64,000 nt of DNA, taken from Alloalcanivorax xiamenensis (lineage in GTDB: Bacteria; Pseudomonadota; Gammaproteobacteria; Pseudomonadales; Alcanivoracaceae). The stretch spans positions 18,318 through 82,317 of the forward strand of contig NZ_AQPF01000015.1 of the NCBI RefSeq assembly GCF_009846745.1, written 5' to 3'. Positions 57,270 to 64,000 of this stretch are shown piece after piece (position 1 is the stretch's first letter; each line of letters opens with the position of its first letter). The notes below the pieces were generated by a model that saw nothing but the letters and a program-made list of their open reading frames with translations, ran no database searches and was not told where the DNA came from. A program made the position numbers and the translations under genes.

Positions 57270-59117
57270 CTACTCCCCGATCTGGCTGAGATCGCGCACC
57301 GCGCCACGGTCGGCGCTGGTGGTCAGGGCGGCGTAGGCCTTGAGCGCGGTGGAAACGCTGCGCTGACGGATCTCCTTGGGTTTCCAGGCCAGCTTGCCGC
57401 GTTTTTCCATGCGCTCACGCCGCTGCGCCAGCTCGCGGTCATCGATGGCCATGTGGATACGGCGATTGGGGATATCGATCTCGATGGTGTCGCCTTCTTC
57501 CACCAGGCCGATGGCGCCGCCTTCCGCCGCTTCCGGCGAGGCGTGACCGATCGACAGGCCGGAGGTGCCGCCTGAGAAGCGGCCATCGGTGAGCAGCGCG
57601 CAGCTTTTGCCCAGGCCCTTGGATTTCAGGTAGCTGGTGGGATAGAGCATTTCCTGCATGCCAGGCCCGCCTTTCGGACCTTCGTAGCGGATCACCACCA
57701 CATCTCCGGCCACGACCTGATTGCCGAGGATGGCGCGTACCGCGGAATCCTGGGATTCGAACACCCGGGCGCGGCCGGTGAAGGTAAGGATGGACTCGTC
57801 CACGCCGGCGGTTTTGACGATGCAACCGCGCTCGGCGATGTTGCCGTAGAGCACCGCGAGGCCGCCGTCCTTGCTGTAGGCGTGCTCATAGTCACGGATA
57901 CAGCCGTTGGCGCGATCGATATCGAGGCTCTCCCAGCGGGTATCCTGGCTGAAGGCGGTCTGGGTGGGGATGCCAGCGGGGCCGGCGCTGTACATCTTCT
58001 TCACCGCGTCGTCGCTGGTGAGCGTCACGTCGTATTTTTCCAGCGCTTCCGCCACGGTGGCGGAGTGCACCATGGGCAGATCCCGGTGCAGCAGGCCGGC
58101 GCGGTCCAGTTCGCCCAGAATGGCCATGACGCCGCCAGCGCGGTGCACGTCTTCCATGTGGTACTTCTGCGTGGCGGGTGCCACCTTGGACAGGCACGGC
58201 ACCTTGCGGCTGAGGCGGTCGATGTCCTCCATGGTGAAGTTCACCTCACCTTCCTGGGCGGCGGCCAGCAAGTGCAGCACGGTGTTGGTGGAACCGCCCA
58301 TGGCGATGTCCAGACTCATGGCGTTCTCGAACGCCTGATGGGAGGCGATATTGCGCGGCAGTACGCTGTCCATGTCCTGCTCGTAGTAGAGCCGGGCCAG
58401 ATCGACGATGCGGCGGCCGGCTTCCAGGAACAGTTCGCGGCGATCAGCGTGGGTGGCCAGCAGCGAGCCGTTGCCCGGCAGCGACAGGCCCAGAGCCTCG
58501 GTCAGGCAGTTCATGGAATTGGCGGTGAACATGCCGGAGCAGGAGCCGCAGGTGGGGCAAGCGGAACGTTCCACTTCGTGCACGGTTTCGTCGTCGACGC
58601 TGTCATCGGCGGCCATTACCATGGCGTCCACCAAATCCAGTTTGTGCTCGGCCAGTTTGGTCTTGCCCGCTTCCATCGGGCCGCCGGAGACAAAAATAAC
58701 CGGGATGTTCAGCCGCATGGCGGCCATCAGCATGCCGGGGGTGATCTTGTCGCAGTTGGAAATGCACACCAACGCATCGGCGCAGTGGGCGTTGACCATG
58801 TACTCCACCGAGTCGGCGATGATGTCGCGGCTGGGCAGCGAATACAGCATGCCGTCGTGGCCCATGGCGATGCCGTCGTCCACCGCGATGGTGTTGAATT
58901 CCTTGGCGATACCGCCCGCTTTTTCCACTTCCCCGGCGACCAGCTGGCCAAGATCCTTCAGATGCACGTGGCCGGGCACGAACTGGGTGAAGGAATTGGC
59001 GATGGCGATGATCGGTTTGCCGAAATCGCCGTCCTTCATGCCGGTGGCGCGCCACAGAGCGCGGGCCCCGGCCATGTTACGGCCATGGGTGGTGGTACGG
59101 GAGCGGTATTCGGGCAT
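57270..59117 (-). CDS. ilvD: Dihydroxy-acid dehydratase
   Basis: A 615-residue IlvD (E. coli 616) for valine, isoleucine and leucine synthesis. Iron-sulfur and Mg ligands lie in ISNCDKITPGML (Cys122, Lys124) and CPTCGSCSGM (187-196). The C-terminal DGRFSGGTSGLSIGHASPEAAEGG contains the catalytic Ser. ATG 59117 gives MPEYRSRTTTHGRNMAGARALWRATG, the family N-terminus. Confidence 0.97.
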   Translation of the reverse strand: MPEYRSRTTTHGRNMAGARALWRATGMKDGDFGKPIIAIANSFTQFVPGHVHLKDLGQLVAGEVEKAGGIAKEFNTIAVDDGIAMGHDGMLYSLPSRDIIADSVEYMVNAHCADALVCISNCDKITPGMLMAAMRLNIPVIFVSGGPMEAGKTKLAEHKLDLVDAMVMAADDSVDDETVHEVERSACPTCGSCSGMFTANSMNCLTEALGLSLPGNGSLLATHADRRELFLEAGRRIVDLARLYYEQDMDSVLPRNIASHQAFENAMSLDIAMGGSTNTVLHLLAAAQEGEVNFTMEDIDRLSRKVPCLSKVAPATQKYHMEDVHRAGGVMAILGELDRAGLLHRDLPMVHSATVAEALEKYDVTLTSDDAVKKMYSAGPAGIPTQTAFSQDTRWESLDIDRANGCIRDYEHAYSKDGGLAVLYGNIAERGCIVKTAGVDESILTFTGRARVFESQDSAVRAILGNQVVAGDVVVIRYEGPKGGPGMQEMLYPTSYLKSKGLGKSCALLTDGRFSGGTSGLSIGHASPEAAEGGAIGLVEEGDTIEIDIPNRRIHMAIDDRELAQRRERMEKRGKLAWKPKEIRQRSVSTALKAYAALTTSADRGAVRDLSQIGE

Positions 59118-59224
59118 GGGAACCTCGTTGTTGCTGCGACCGGTGCGGAAAAAGGGGAGCCATTGTAGCGTACAATTCGCTGGCACGCTTATAGGCAACA
59201 CGTTGGCACGGCCGTATCTACAAG

Positions 59225-59342
59225 GCCGCCGTGGGAAGCTTGCTTGCAAGCGAATATTGCAAACGCCCGAGCAAACCCCATTCGCTTGCGAGCAAGCTTC
59301 CCACAGCGGCTTCGTAGCATTCTCCGTGGGAAGTTGCCTTGG
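59225..59342. repeat. REP group between hslU and ilvD
   Basis: Plus copy 59225-59255 and minus copy 59280-59314 pair as a near-perfect inverted repeat (GTGGGAAGCTTGCTTGCAAG, then CGAAT). A partial third copy lies at 59324-59342, ending 9 bp before the hslU stop. Confidence 0.8.
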
Positions 59343-59350
59343 ACTTCTTG

Positions 59351-60682
59351 TTAGAGGATGTAGCGGCTCAGGTCCTCGTTGTCCGCCAGTTCACCCAGGT
59401 AGCGATTGACCGCCTCAGCGTCCAGACTCAGCGGTTTGTCGTGATACTGGGTGGCGAGGTCATCGGCGTCGTAGCTGATTTCCTCCAGCAGCTTCTCCAG
59501 CACCGTATGCAGCCGGCGGGCACCGATGTTCTCGGTCTTCTCGTTCACCTGCCAGGCGACTTCGGCGATGCGGCGGATGCAGTCCCCGGTGAATTCCACC
59601 TTGAGGCCTTCGGTGGCCAGCAGCGCTTTGTATTGCTCGGTGAGTGAACAACGCGGCTCGGTGAGGATACGCTCGAAGTCTTCCGGAGTGAGCGCGCTCA
59701 GTTCCACGCGGATCGGCAGACGGCCCTGGAGCTCCGGGATCAGGTCGCTTGGCTTGGCCAGATGGAAGGCGCCGGAAGCAATGAACAGGATGTGGTCGGT
59801 ATGCACCATGCCGTACTTGGTGCTTACCGTGGAGCCTTCGATCAATGGCAGCAGGTCCCGCTGCACCCCTTCGCGGGACACGTCGGTGCCGCCGGTTTCG
59901 GAGCGCTTGGCCACCTTGTCGATTTCATCGAGGAAGACGATGCCATGGTTCTCCACCGCGTCGATGGCCTCCACTTTCAGCTCGTCCTCGTTGATGAAGC
60001 GGGTCGCTTCCTCGTCGCGGAGCAGACGCAGGGCGTCGCGCACTTTGAGTTTGCGGTGCCGTTTTTTCTGGCCGCCCATGCGCGAAAACATCTGCTGCAG
60101 CTGACTGGTCATTTCCTCCATGCCGGGCGGTGCCATGATTTCCACGCCGGCCGGGTTGGCACTGACTTCGATGTCGATCTCACGGTCGTCCAGTTCACCC
60201 TCGCGCAGTTTCTTGCGGAAAATCTGGCGCGTGCCAGAGTCGGTATTGTCGGCTTCCTCGCCACGGGCGGCGGGCAGCAGGGCGTCGAGAATGCGTTCCT
60301 CGGCGGCGTCATCGGCTTTGGAGCCGACCCGCTGGATGGCCTTTTCGCGCAGCATCTTGATCGCCATTTCCACCAGGTCACGGATGATGGATTCCACGTC
60401 CCGGCCCACATAGCCCACCTCGGTGAACTTGGTCGCTTCCACTTTCAGGAAAGGGGCGTCGGCCAGTTTGGCCAGGCGCCGGGCGATCTCGGTTTTACCG
60501 ACCCCGGTGGGTCCGATCATGAGGATGTTCTTGGGGGCTACCTCGGCGCGCATTTCCGCCGGCAGTTGCATGCGGCGCCAGCGGTTGCGCAGGGCCAGGG
60601 CCACGGCTTTCTTGGCCTCATCCTGGCCCACGATGTGCCGGTTCAGCTCGGATACGATTTCTCTCGGTGTCAGGGAAGCCAC
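59351..60682 (-). CDS. hslU: HslU, ATPase of the HslUV protease
   Basis: A 443-residue AAA+ unfoldase (E. coli 443): P-loop GPTGVGKT (57-64), pore motif GYVGRD, the I domain (residues 110-245), Walker B GIVFLDEIDK, and a C-terminal tail ending SRYIL that activates HslV. The start is a GTG whose G is the last base of the hslV stop (TAGTG), so translation is coupled. Confidence 0.97.
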   Translation of the reverse strand: MASLTPREIVSELNRHIVGQDEAKKAVALALRNRWRRMQLPAEMRAEVAPKNILMIGPTGVGKTEIARRLAKLADAPFLKVEATKFTEVGYVGRDVESIIRDLVEMAIKMLREKAIQRVGSKADDAAEERILDALLPAARGEEADNTDSGTRQIFRKKLREGELDDREIDIEVSANPAGVEIMAPPGMEEMTSQLQQMFSRMGGQKKRHRKLKVRDALRLLRDEEATRFINEDELKVEAIDAVENHGIVFLDEIDKVAKRSETGGTDVSREGVQRDLLPLIEGSTVSTKYGMVHTDHILFIASGAFHLAKPSDLIPELQGRLPIRVELSALTPEDFERILTEPRCSLTEQYKALLATEGLKVEFTGDCIRRIAEVAWQVNEKTENIGARRLHTVLEKLLEEISYDADDLATQYHDKPLSLDAEAVNRYLGELADNEDLSRYIL

Positions 60683-61203
60683 TAGTTCAGCTCCTCGAAG
60701 GCATGATTCTGGTTGGTATAAATACAGATGTCGCCGGCGATCTTGAGGCTTTTCTCGACGATCTCACGGGCGCTCAGATCGGTGTTTTCCAGCAAGGCGG
60801 TGGCGGCGGACTGGGCGAAGGGGCCGCCGGAACCGATGGCGATCAGTCCCTGTTCCGGCTCCACCACGTCGCCGTTGCCGGTGATGATCAGGGAGTTGTC
60901 CTTGTCGGCCACCGCCAGCAGTGCTTCCAGGCGGCGCAGGGCGCGGTCGGTACGCCAGTCCTTGGCCAGTTCCACGGCGGCCCGGACCAGATGGCCCTGG
61001 TGTTTTTCCAACTGCGCTTCGAAACGCTCAAACAGGGTGAAGGCGTCCGCGGTGCCGCCGGCGAAACCGGCGATCACCTTGCCATGGTAAAGGCGGCGTA
61101 CTTTGCGGGCGTTGCCTTTCATAACGGTGTTGCCCAGGCTCACCTGGCCGTCGCCGCCGATCACCACGTTGGTGCCGCGTCGAACGGATACGATAGTGGT
61201 CAC
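60682..61203 (-). CDS. hslV: HslV, peptidase of the HslUV protease
   Basis: A 173-residue proteasome-like peptidase. After Met removal the catalytic Thr2 is exposed (MTTIVSVRRGTNVVIGGDGQ); Lys34-type residues are in KGNARKVRRLYHGKVIAGFAGG. It starts 218 bp after the SPOR gene, with a structured repeat between, so it may have its own heat-shock promoter. Confidence 0.97.
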   Translation of the reverse strand: MTTIVSVRRGTNVVIGGDGQVSLGNTVMKGNARKVRRLYHGKVIAGFAGGTADAFTLFERFEAQLEKHQGHLVRAAVELAKDWRTDRALRRLEALLAVADKDNSLIITGNGDVVEPEQGLIAIGSGGPFAQSAATALLENTDLSAREIVEKSLKIAGDICIYTNQNHAFEELN

Positions 61204-61278
61204 GCGTCTATCTCCTTATTCGTGTTCCGGGGGATATGCGGGTGGAGGGCGGGATTTCAATGGTGGAATCGCTGGCGG

Positions 61279-61410
61279 GCAACACGCTGGCACGCAAACA
61301 CGCCATGCTTGCCAGCCCCGCGGCCAAGCGGAAAGGCCGGATTGCCCGGAAATCAGGGCTGAGCCAGCAGAGGCCGGTCCGCTTAGCGTGTTTGCGGGCC
61401 GGCGTGTTGC
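61279..61410. repeat. 132-bp inverted-repeat element between hslV and the SPOR gene
   Basis: 25-bp arms (61279-61303 and 61386-61410) are reverse complements with two mismatches. Inside, AAGCGGA...GGCCGG and CCGG...TCCGCTT add a second nested stem. It is GC-rich and has no T-run. Confidence 0.7.
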
Positions 61411-61420
61411 GTGTAAGCGA

Positions 61421-62074
61421 TTACTTTTTTACCTGGATCGGCAGGGTTTCCACGCCGTTGGAGGCCAGTTGGTCCTGCGCCTTATGCAAGGTGTTGACGC
61501 TGTTGTAGGGGCCGATCATGACCCGGTGCCAAGTGTCGCCGTTTTCCAGTTTTACCGGTTGCAGGCGTACTTCATAGCCCTTGAGGATCAGCTCGGCGCG
61601 GCGGCGGTCGGCGTCGCCGGCATTGCGGAAGCTGCCGGCCTGAAGCATATAGATCTTGCCGTCACCGGTATCGGCGGTGGTGTTGTTGCTTTTACTGGTG
61701 TCGGGCTTGGACGCGGTGGCCGGTTTGTCGTCGCGGCTGGTGGTGGCCGGCTTTTTCGCCGGGGCCGTTTTCTCGTCCTTGGATTTGGGCACGATCACTT
61801 CCATCTTCGGCAAGACCGCGTAGAAGTCGAAGGTCGGCTCATCGCCGCCGGCCTTGGGCTTGTCCGTGCCCTTGGCGTTGTCCTGGCCGGACTGCTCTGG
61901 AGCCTTCACCAGAGTGGCGGTGCCCGCTTCTTTTTGTACCTGGGCGAGGTGGACCAGAAACGCCAGGAACAGACCGGCCGCCACGCCAGTGAACAACCAG
62001 ACCCAGCCGGGGACCTGACGCTTTTTGCTGTTCTTGCGGGGGCGGCGGCTGGCGCCACGGGTGTTCTTTGCCAT
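61421..62074 (-). CDS. SPOR-domain cell-division protein, FtsN-like
   Basis: A 217-residue protein: a basic N-terminus (RRPRKNSKKRQ), one membrane helix (residues 24-45), a Lys/Pro/Thr-rich linker and a C-terminal SPOR domain (about 140-215: YMLQAGSFRNAGDADRRRAE, VMIGPYNSVNTLHKAQDQL). It should localise to the septum through denuded peptidoglycan. The same gene lies between argS and hslV in Pseudomonas. The ATG overlaps the argS stop by one base (TAATG). Confidence 0.9.
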   Translation of the reverse strand: MAKNTRGASRRPRKNSKKRQVPGWVWLFTGVAAGLFLAFLVHLAQVQKEAGTATLVKAPEQSGQDNAKGTDKPKAGGDEPTFDFYAVLPKMEVIVPKSKDEKTAPAKKPATTSRDDKPATASKPDTSKSNNTTADTGDGKIYMLQAGSFRNAGDADRRRAELILKGYEVRLQPVKLENGDTWHRVMIGPYNSVNTLHKAQDQLASNGVETLPIQVKK

Positions 62075-63828
62075 TACATGCGCTCCAGCGGCGTCAGTCC
62101 AAGCAGTCGCAGTCCCTCGGACAGGGTGCGGGCGGTCAGGGCGGCCAGCTTCAGGCGGCTGGCGCGCAGGGCGTCATCATCGCCGGACAGGATCGGGCAA
62201 TGTTCATAGAAACTGGAGAACAACCCGGCCACGTCATAAAGGTACGCGCACAGCAGGTGTGGCTGGCCTTTGTCCGCCACTGACTGAACCGCCTCGCCGA
62301 ACTGCACCAGGCGGGCCGCCAGCGCCTGTTCCGCTTCCTCGCGCAACAGGAACTCACCCTGCGCCTGATCCAGCGACAGGCCGGCCTTGCGGAACACACT
62401 GACCACCCGGGTGTAGGCGTACAACAAGTAGGGCGCGGTGTTGCCGTCGAAGCTGAGCATCAGGTCAAAATTGAAAATGTAGTCGCTGCTGCGATTCTTG
62501 CTCAGATCCGAGTATTTCACCGCGCCGATACCGACGGCGTGGGCAATGGCTCGCAGCTCATCCTGACCCAACTCCGGGTTTTTCTCGCTGACCAGCTGAT
62601 AGGCCCGTTGCTCCGCTTCGTCGAGCAGATCGATCAGTTTGACGGTGCCGCCGTCACGGGTCTTGAACGGTTTGCCGTCGGGGCCGTTCATGGTGCCGAA
62701 GCCCATGTGCGCCAGATCCACTCCGGCGCCGACAAAACCGGCCTCGCGGGCTACCGCGAACATTTGCTGGAAGTGCAGGGCCTGACGTTGATCGACGAAA
62801 TACAGAATGCGATCGGCGTGCAGCTGGCCGGCACGGTAACGCAGAGCCGCCAGATCGGTGGTGGCGTAGAGATAGCCGCCGTCCGCCTTGCGTACGATCA
62901 CCGGCAGGGTGTCACCGTCCTTGTTACGGAACGCGTCCAGGAACACGCAGAGCGCGCCCTGGTCCTCGGTGAGCAGACCGGCGGCGTCCAGATCCGCCAC
63001 CACTTTCGGCAGGTCATCGTTATAGGTGCTTTCGCCACGCACATCGGCGGCGGTGAGGCTGACGCCCAGGCGCTCATAGACCGCGTAGCAATGGCTCAGA
63101 GAAACCTGATTGAACTCGTTCCACAGTTTCAGACAGTACTCGTCACCGGACTGCAGTTTCACCACCAGTGCGCGGGCGCGGTCGGCGAACGCCGGAGACT
63201 CGTCGAAACGCAGTTTGGCGGCACGGTAGAAGGTCTCCAGATTGGCCAACTCGCGGCTCAGCTCGGTTTCGCCTTCCTCGGCCTTTTGCTCCTCCAGATA
63301 CGCCAGCAGCATGCCGAACTGGGTGCCCCAGTCGCCGACATGGTTTTGCCGGATCACCTGGTGGCCGAGAAACTCCAGTGAGCGCACCACGGCATCGCCG
63401 ATGATGGTGGAACGCAGGTGGCCGACGTGCATTTCCTTGGCCAGATTGGGCCCGGAATAGTCCACCACCACGGTCAGCGGCCGTTGAGGGCGGGGGACCG
63501 CCAGATGGTCGTCGGCCAGGGCTGCTTCCAGTTGCGAGGCGAGCCAGTTGTCGGATTGAAAAAAGTTGATAAAACCGGGTCCGGCGATCTCGGCTTTCGC
63601 CAGAGCCGGGTCCGCCGGCAGGGCGTCCAGCAGGGCCTGGGCCAGATCGCGGGGCTTCAGGCCGGCGGGCTTGGCCAGCATCAGTGCGATGTTGGTGGCG
63701 AAGTCGCCGTGGCTTTTATCCTTGGTGCGCTCGATCCGCACTGGTTGGCGTGCTTCCGCGGGCAGTACGCCGTTGGCGGTCAGGGTATCCAGGGCGCTGT
63801 CGATCAGCGCGATCAGACGGTCTTTCAT
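62074..63828 (-). CDS. argS: Arginyl-tRNA synthetase
   Basis: A 584-residue class I synthetase with the N-terminal Add-1 domain, the HIGH-type motif HVGHLRS in SGPNLAKEMHVGHLRSTI, the FGTMNGPDGKPFKTRDGGTV region in place of KMSKS, and the C-terminal DALR anticodon-binding domain (YLLYAYTRVVSVFRKAGL, LRLLGLTPLERM). It is coupled to the SPOR gene. The 172 bp upstream to the window edge show a GGACGCC-type repeat (63898-63930) and no gene. Confidence 0.97.
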   Translation of the reverse strand: MKDRLIALIDSALDTLTANGVLPAEARQPVRIERTKDKSHGDFATNIALMLAKPAGLKPRDLAQALLDALPADPALAKAEIAGPGFINFFQSDNWLASQLEAALADDHLAVPRPQRPLTVVVDYSGPNLAKEMHVGHLRSTIIGDAVVRSLEFLGHQVIRQNHVGDWGTQFGMLLAYLEEQKAEEGETELSRELANLETFYRAAKLRFDESPAFADRARALVVKLQSGDEYCLKLWNEFNQVSLSHCYAVYERLGVSLTAADVRGESTYNDDLPKVVADLDAAGLLTEDQGALCVFLDAFRNKDGDTLPVIVRKADGGYLYATTDLAALRYRAGQLHADRILYFVDQRQALHFQQMFAVAREAGFVGAGVDLAHMGFGTMNGPDGKPFKTRDGGTVKLIDLLDEAEQRAYQLVSEKNPELGQDELRAIAHAVGIGAVKYSDLSKNRSSDYIFNFDLMLSFDGNTAPYLLYAYTRVVSVFRKAGLSLDQAQGEFLLREEAEQALAARLVQFGEAVQSVADKGQPHLLCAYLYDVAGLFSSFYEHCPILSGDDDALRASRLKLAALTARTLSEGLRLLGLTPLERM

Positions 63829-64000
63829 GGTTTCTCAAGACGGGTTCGATTGGGCGGCGATTGTACGTGAATCCGGATCGAATTGCCGCCCCCTGGGGGG
63901 CGCCGGACGCCGGATGCTGGACGCCAGACGCTAAAGTCAAAACCCGGGGCTGCGGGCATTGTGGTCATAAAAAAGGTTCATCGCGGTTTAGAGGGCCACG

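Noticed and set aside
1..64000. tRNA genes, CRISPR arrays, prophage or restriction-defence genes
   Set aside because: No T-loop/acceptor-stem patterns, evenly spaced repeats, or phage and defence protein families were seen on reading both strands; a covariance-model scan was not possible.

Overview
The window reads as a chromosomal segment of a GC-rich gammaproteobacterium close to Alcanivorax/Alloalcanivorax and, more distantly, Pseudomonas. The grounds are gene order and content: argS - SPOR protein - hslV - hslU, algZ - algR - hemC - hemD - hemX - hemY, lptM - lysA and dapF - DUF484 - xerC - HAD phosphatase are Pseudomonas-type blocks. REP elements of the GTGGGA...GCGAAT kind also occur in Pseudomonas, and there are several oxidative or lipid-related accessory genes (BVMO, alkyl sulfatase-like lipoprotein, LpxO-like hydroxylase). 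The genus is an inference from memory of gene order. No tRNA, rRNA, CRISPR array, transposase or prophage was seen.

Layout. 0-8.7 kb: a minus-strand run ubiD - SDR - Tat-dependent FAD oxidase (cut by the window edge), an LpxO-like dioxygenase, a Pho-boxed PhoX phosphatase, and a divergent lysR/ycaC pair. 8.8-16 kb: rho with a long structured leader, trxA, ppx converging on ppk (ppk has a very good Pho box), hemB. 16.2-18 kb: greB - DUF502 - elbB, coupled by ATGA overlaps. 18.2-28.7 kb: the lptM - lysA / dapF - DUF484 - xerC - HAD - yqcC block, interrupted between lysA and dapF by a tetR / BVMO - SDR - alpha/beta hydrolase cassette and rlmJ. 29-30 kb: rnk and a YbaK-type deacylase. 30-40.1 kb: two complete FecI sigma - FecR - STN-type TonB receptor modules, each behind a Fur-like box, separated by nnrU, a tetR and an SRPBCC gene. 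40.4-48.3 kb: argH, then algZ-algR and the heme genes hemC-hemD-hemX-hemY. 48.5-51.9 kb: pqiABC. 52-57 kb: alkyl sulfatase-like lipoprotein with a divergent AraC regulator, then MAPEG - methyltransferase - ferredoxin reductase. 57.3-63.8 kb: ilvD, hslUV, SPOR protein, argS.

How the parts connect. Phosphate: phoX (phosphate release outside the cytoplasm) and ppk (polyphosphate storage) carry Pho boxes, and ppx degrades polyphosphate. Iron and heme: two TonB uptake modules plus hemB, hemC, hemD and the hemX/hemY membrane proteins. Oxidative catabolism: the BVMO cassette has a TetR-type operator between regulator and enzyme.

The least ordinary DNA is non-coding. (1) A 268-bp element at 41953-42220 has 32-bp imperfect terminal inverted repeats and two further long inverted repeats that interleave (A-B-C-B'-C'-A'); it ends 3 bp before the algZ start codon. 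(2) A REP/BIME family occupies eight intergenic loci, often as perfect or near-perfect 26-27 bp inverted pairs. (3) A 132-bp structured inverted repeat lies between the SPOR gene and hslV. (4) A promoter followed at once by an intrinsic terminator lies upstream of rnk. (5) The rho leader holds a 15-bp hairpin and a long-range complementary pair.
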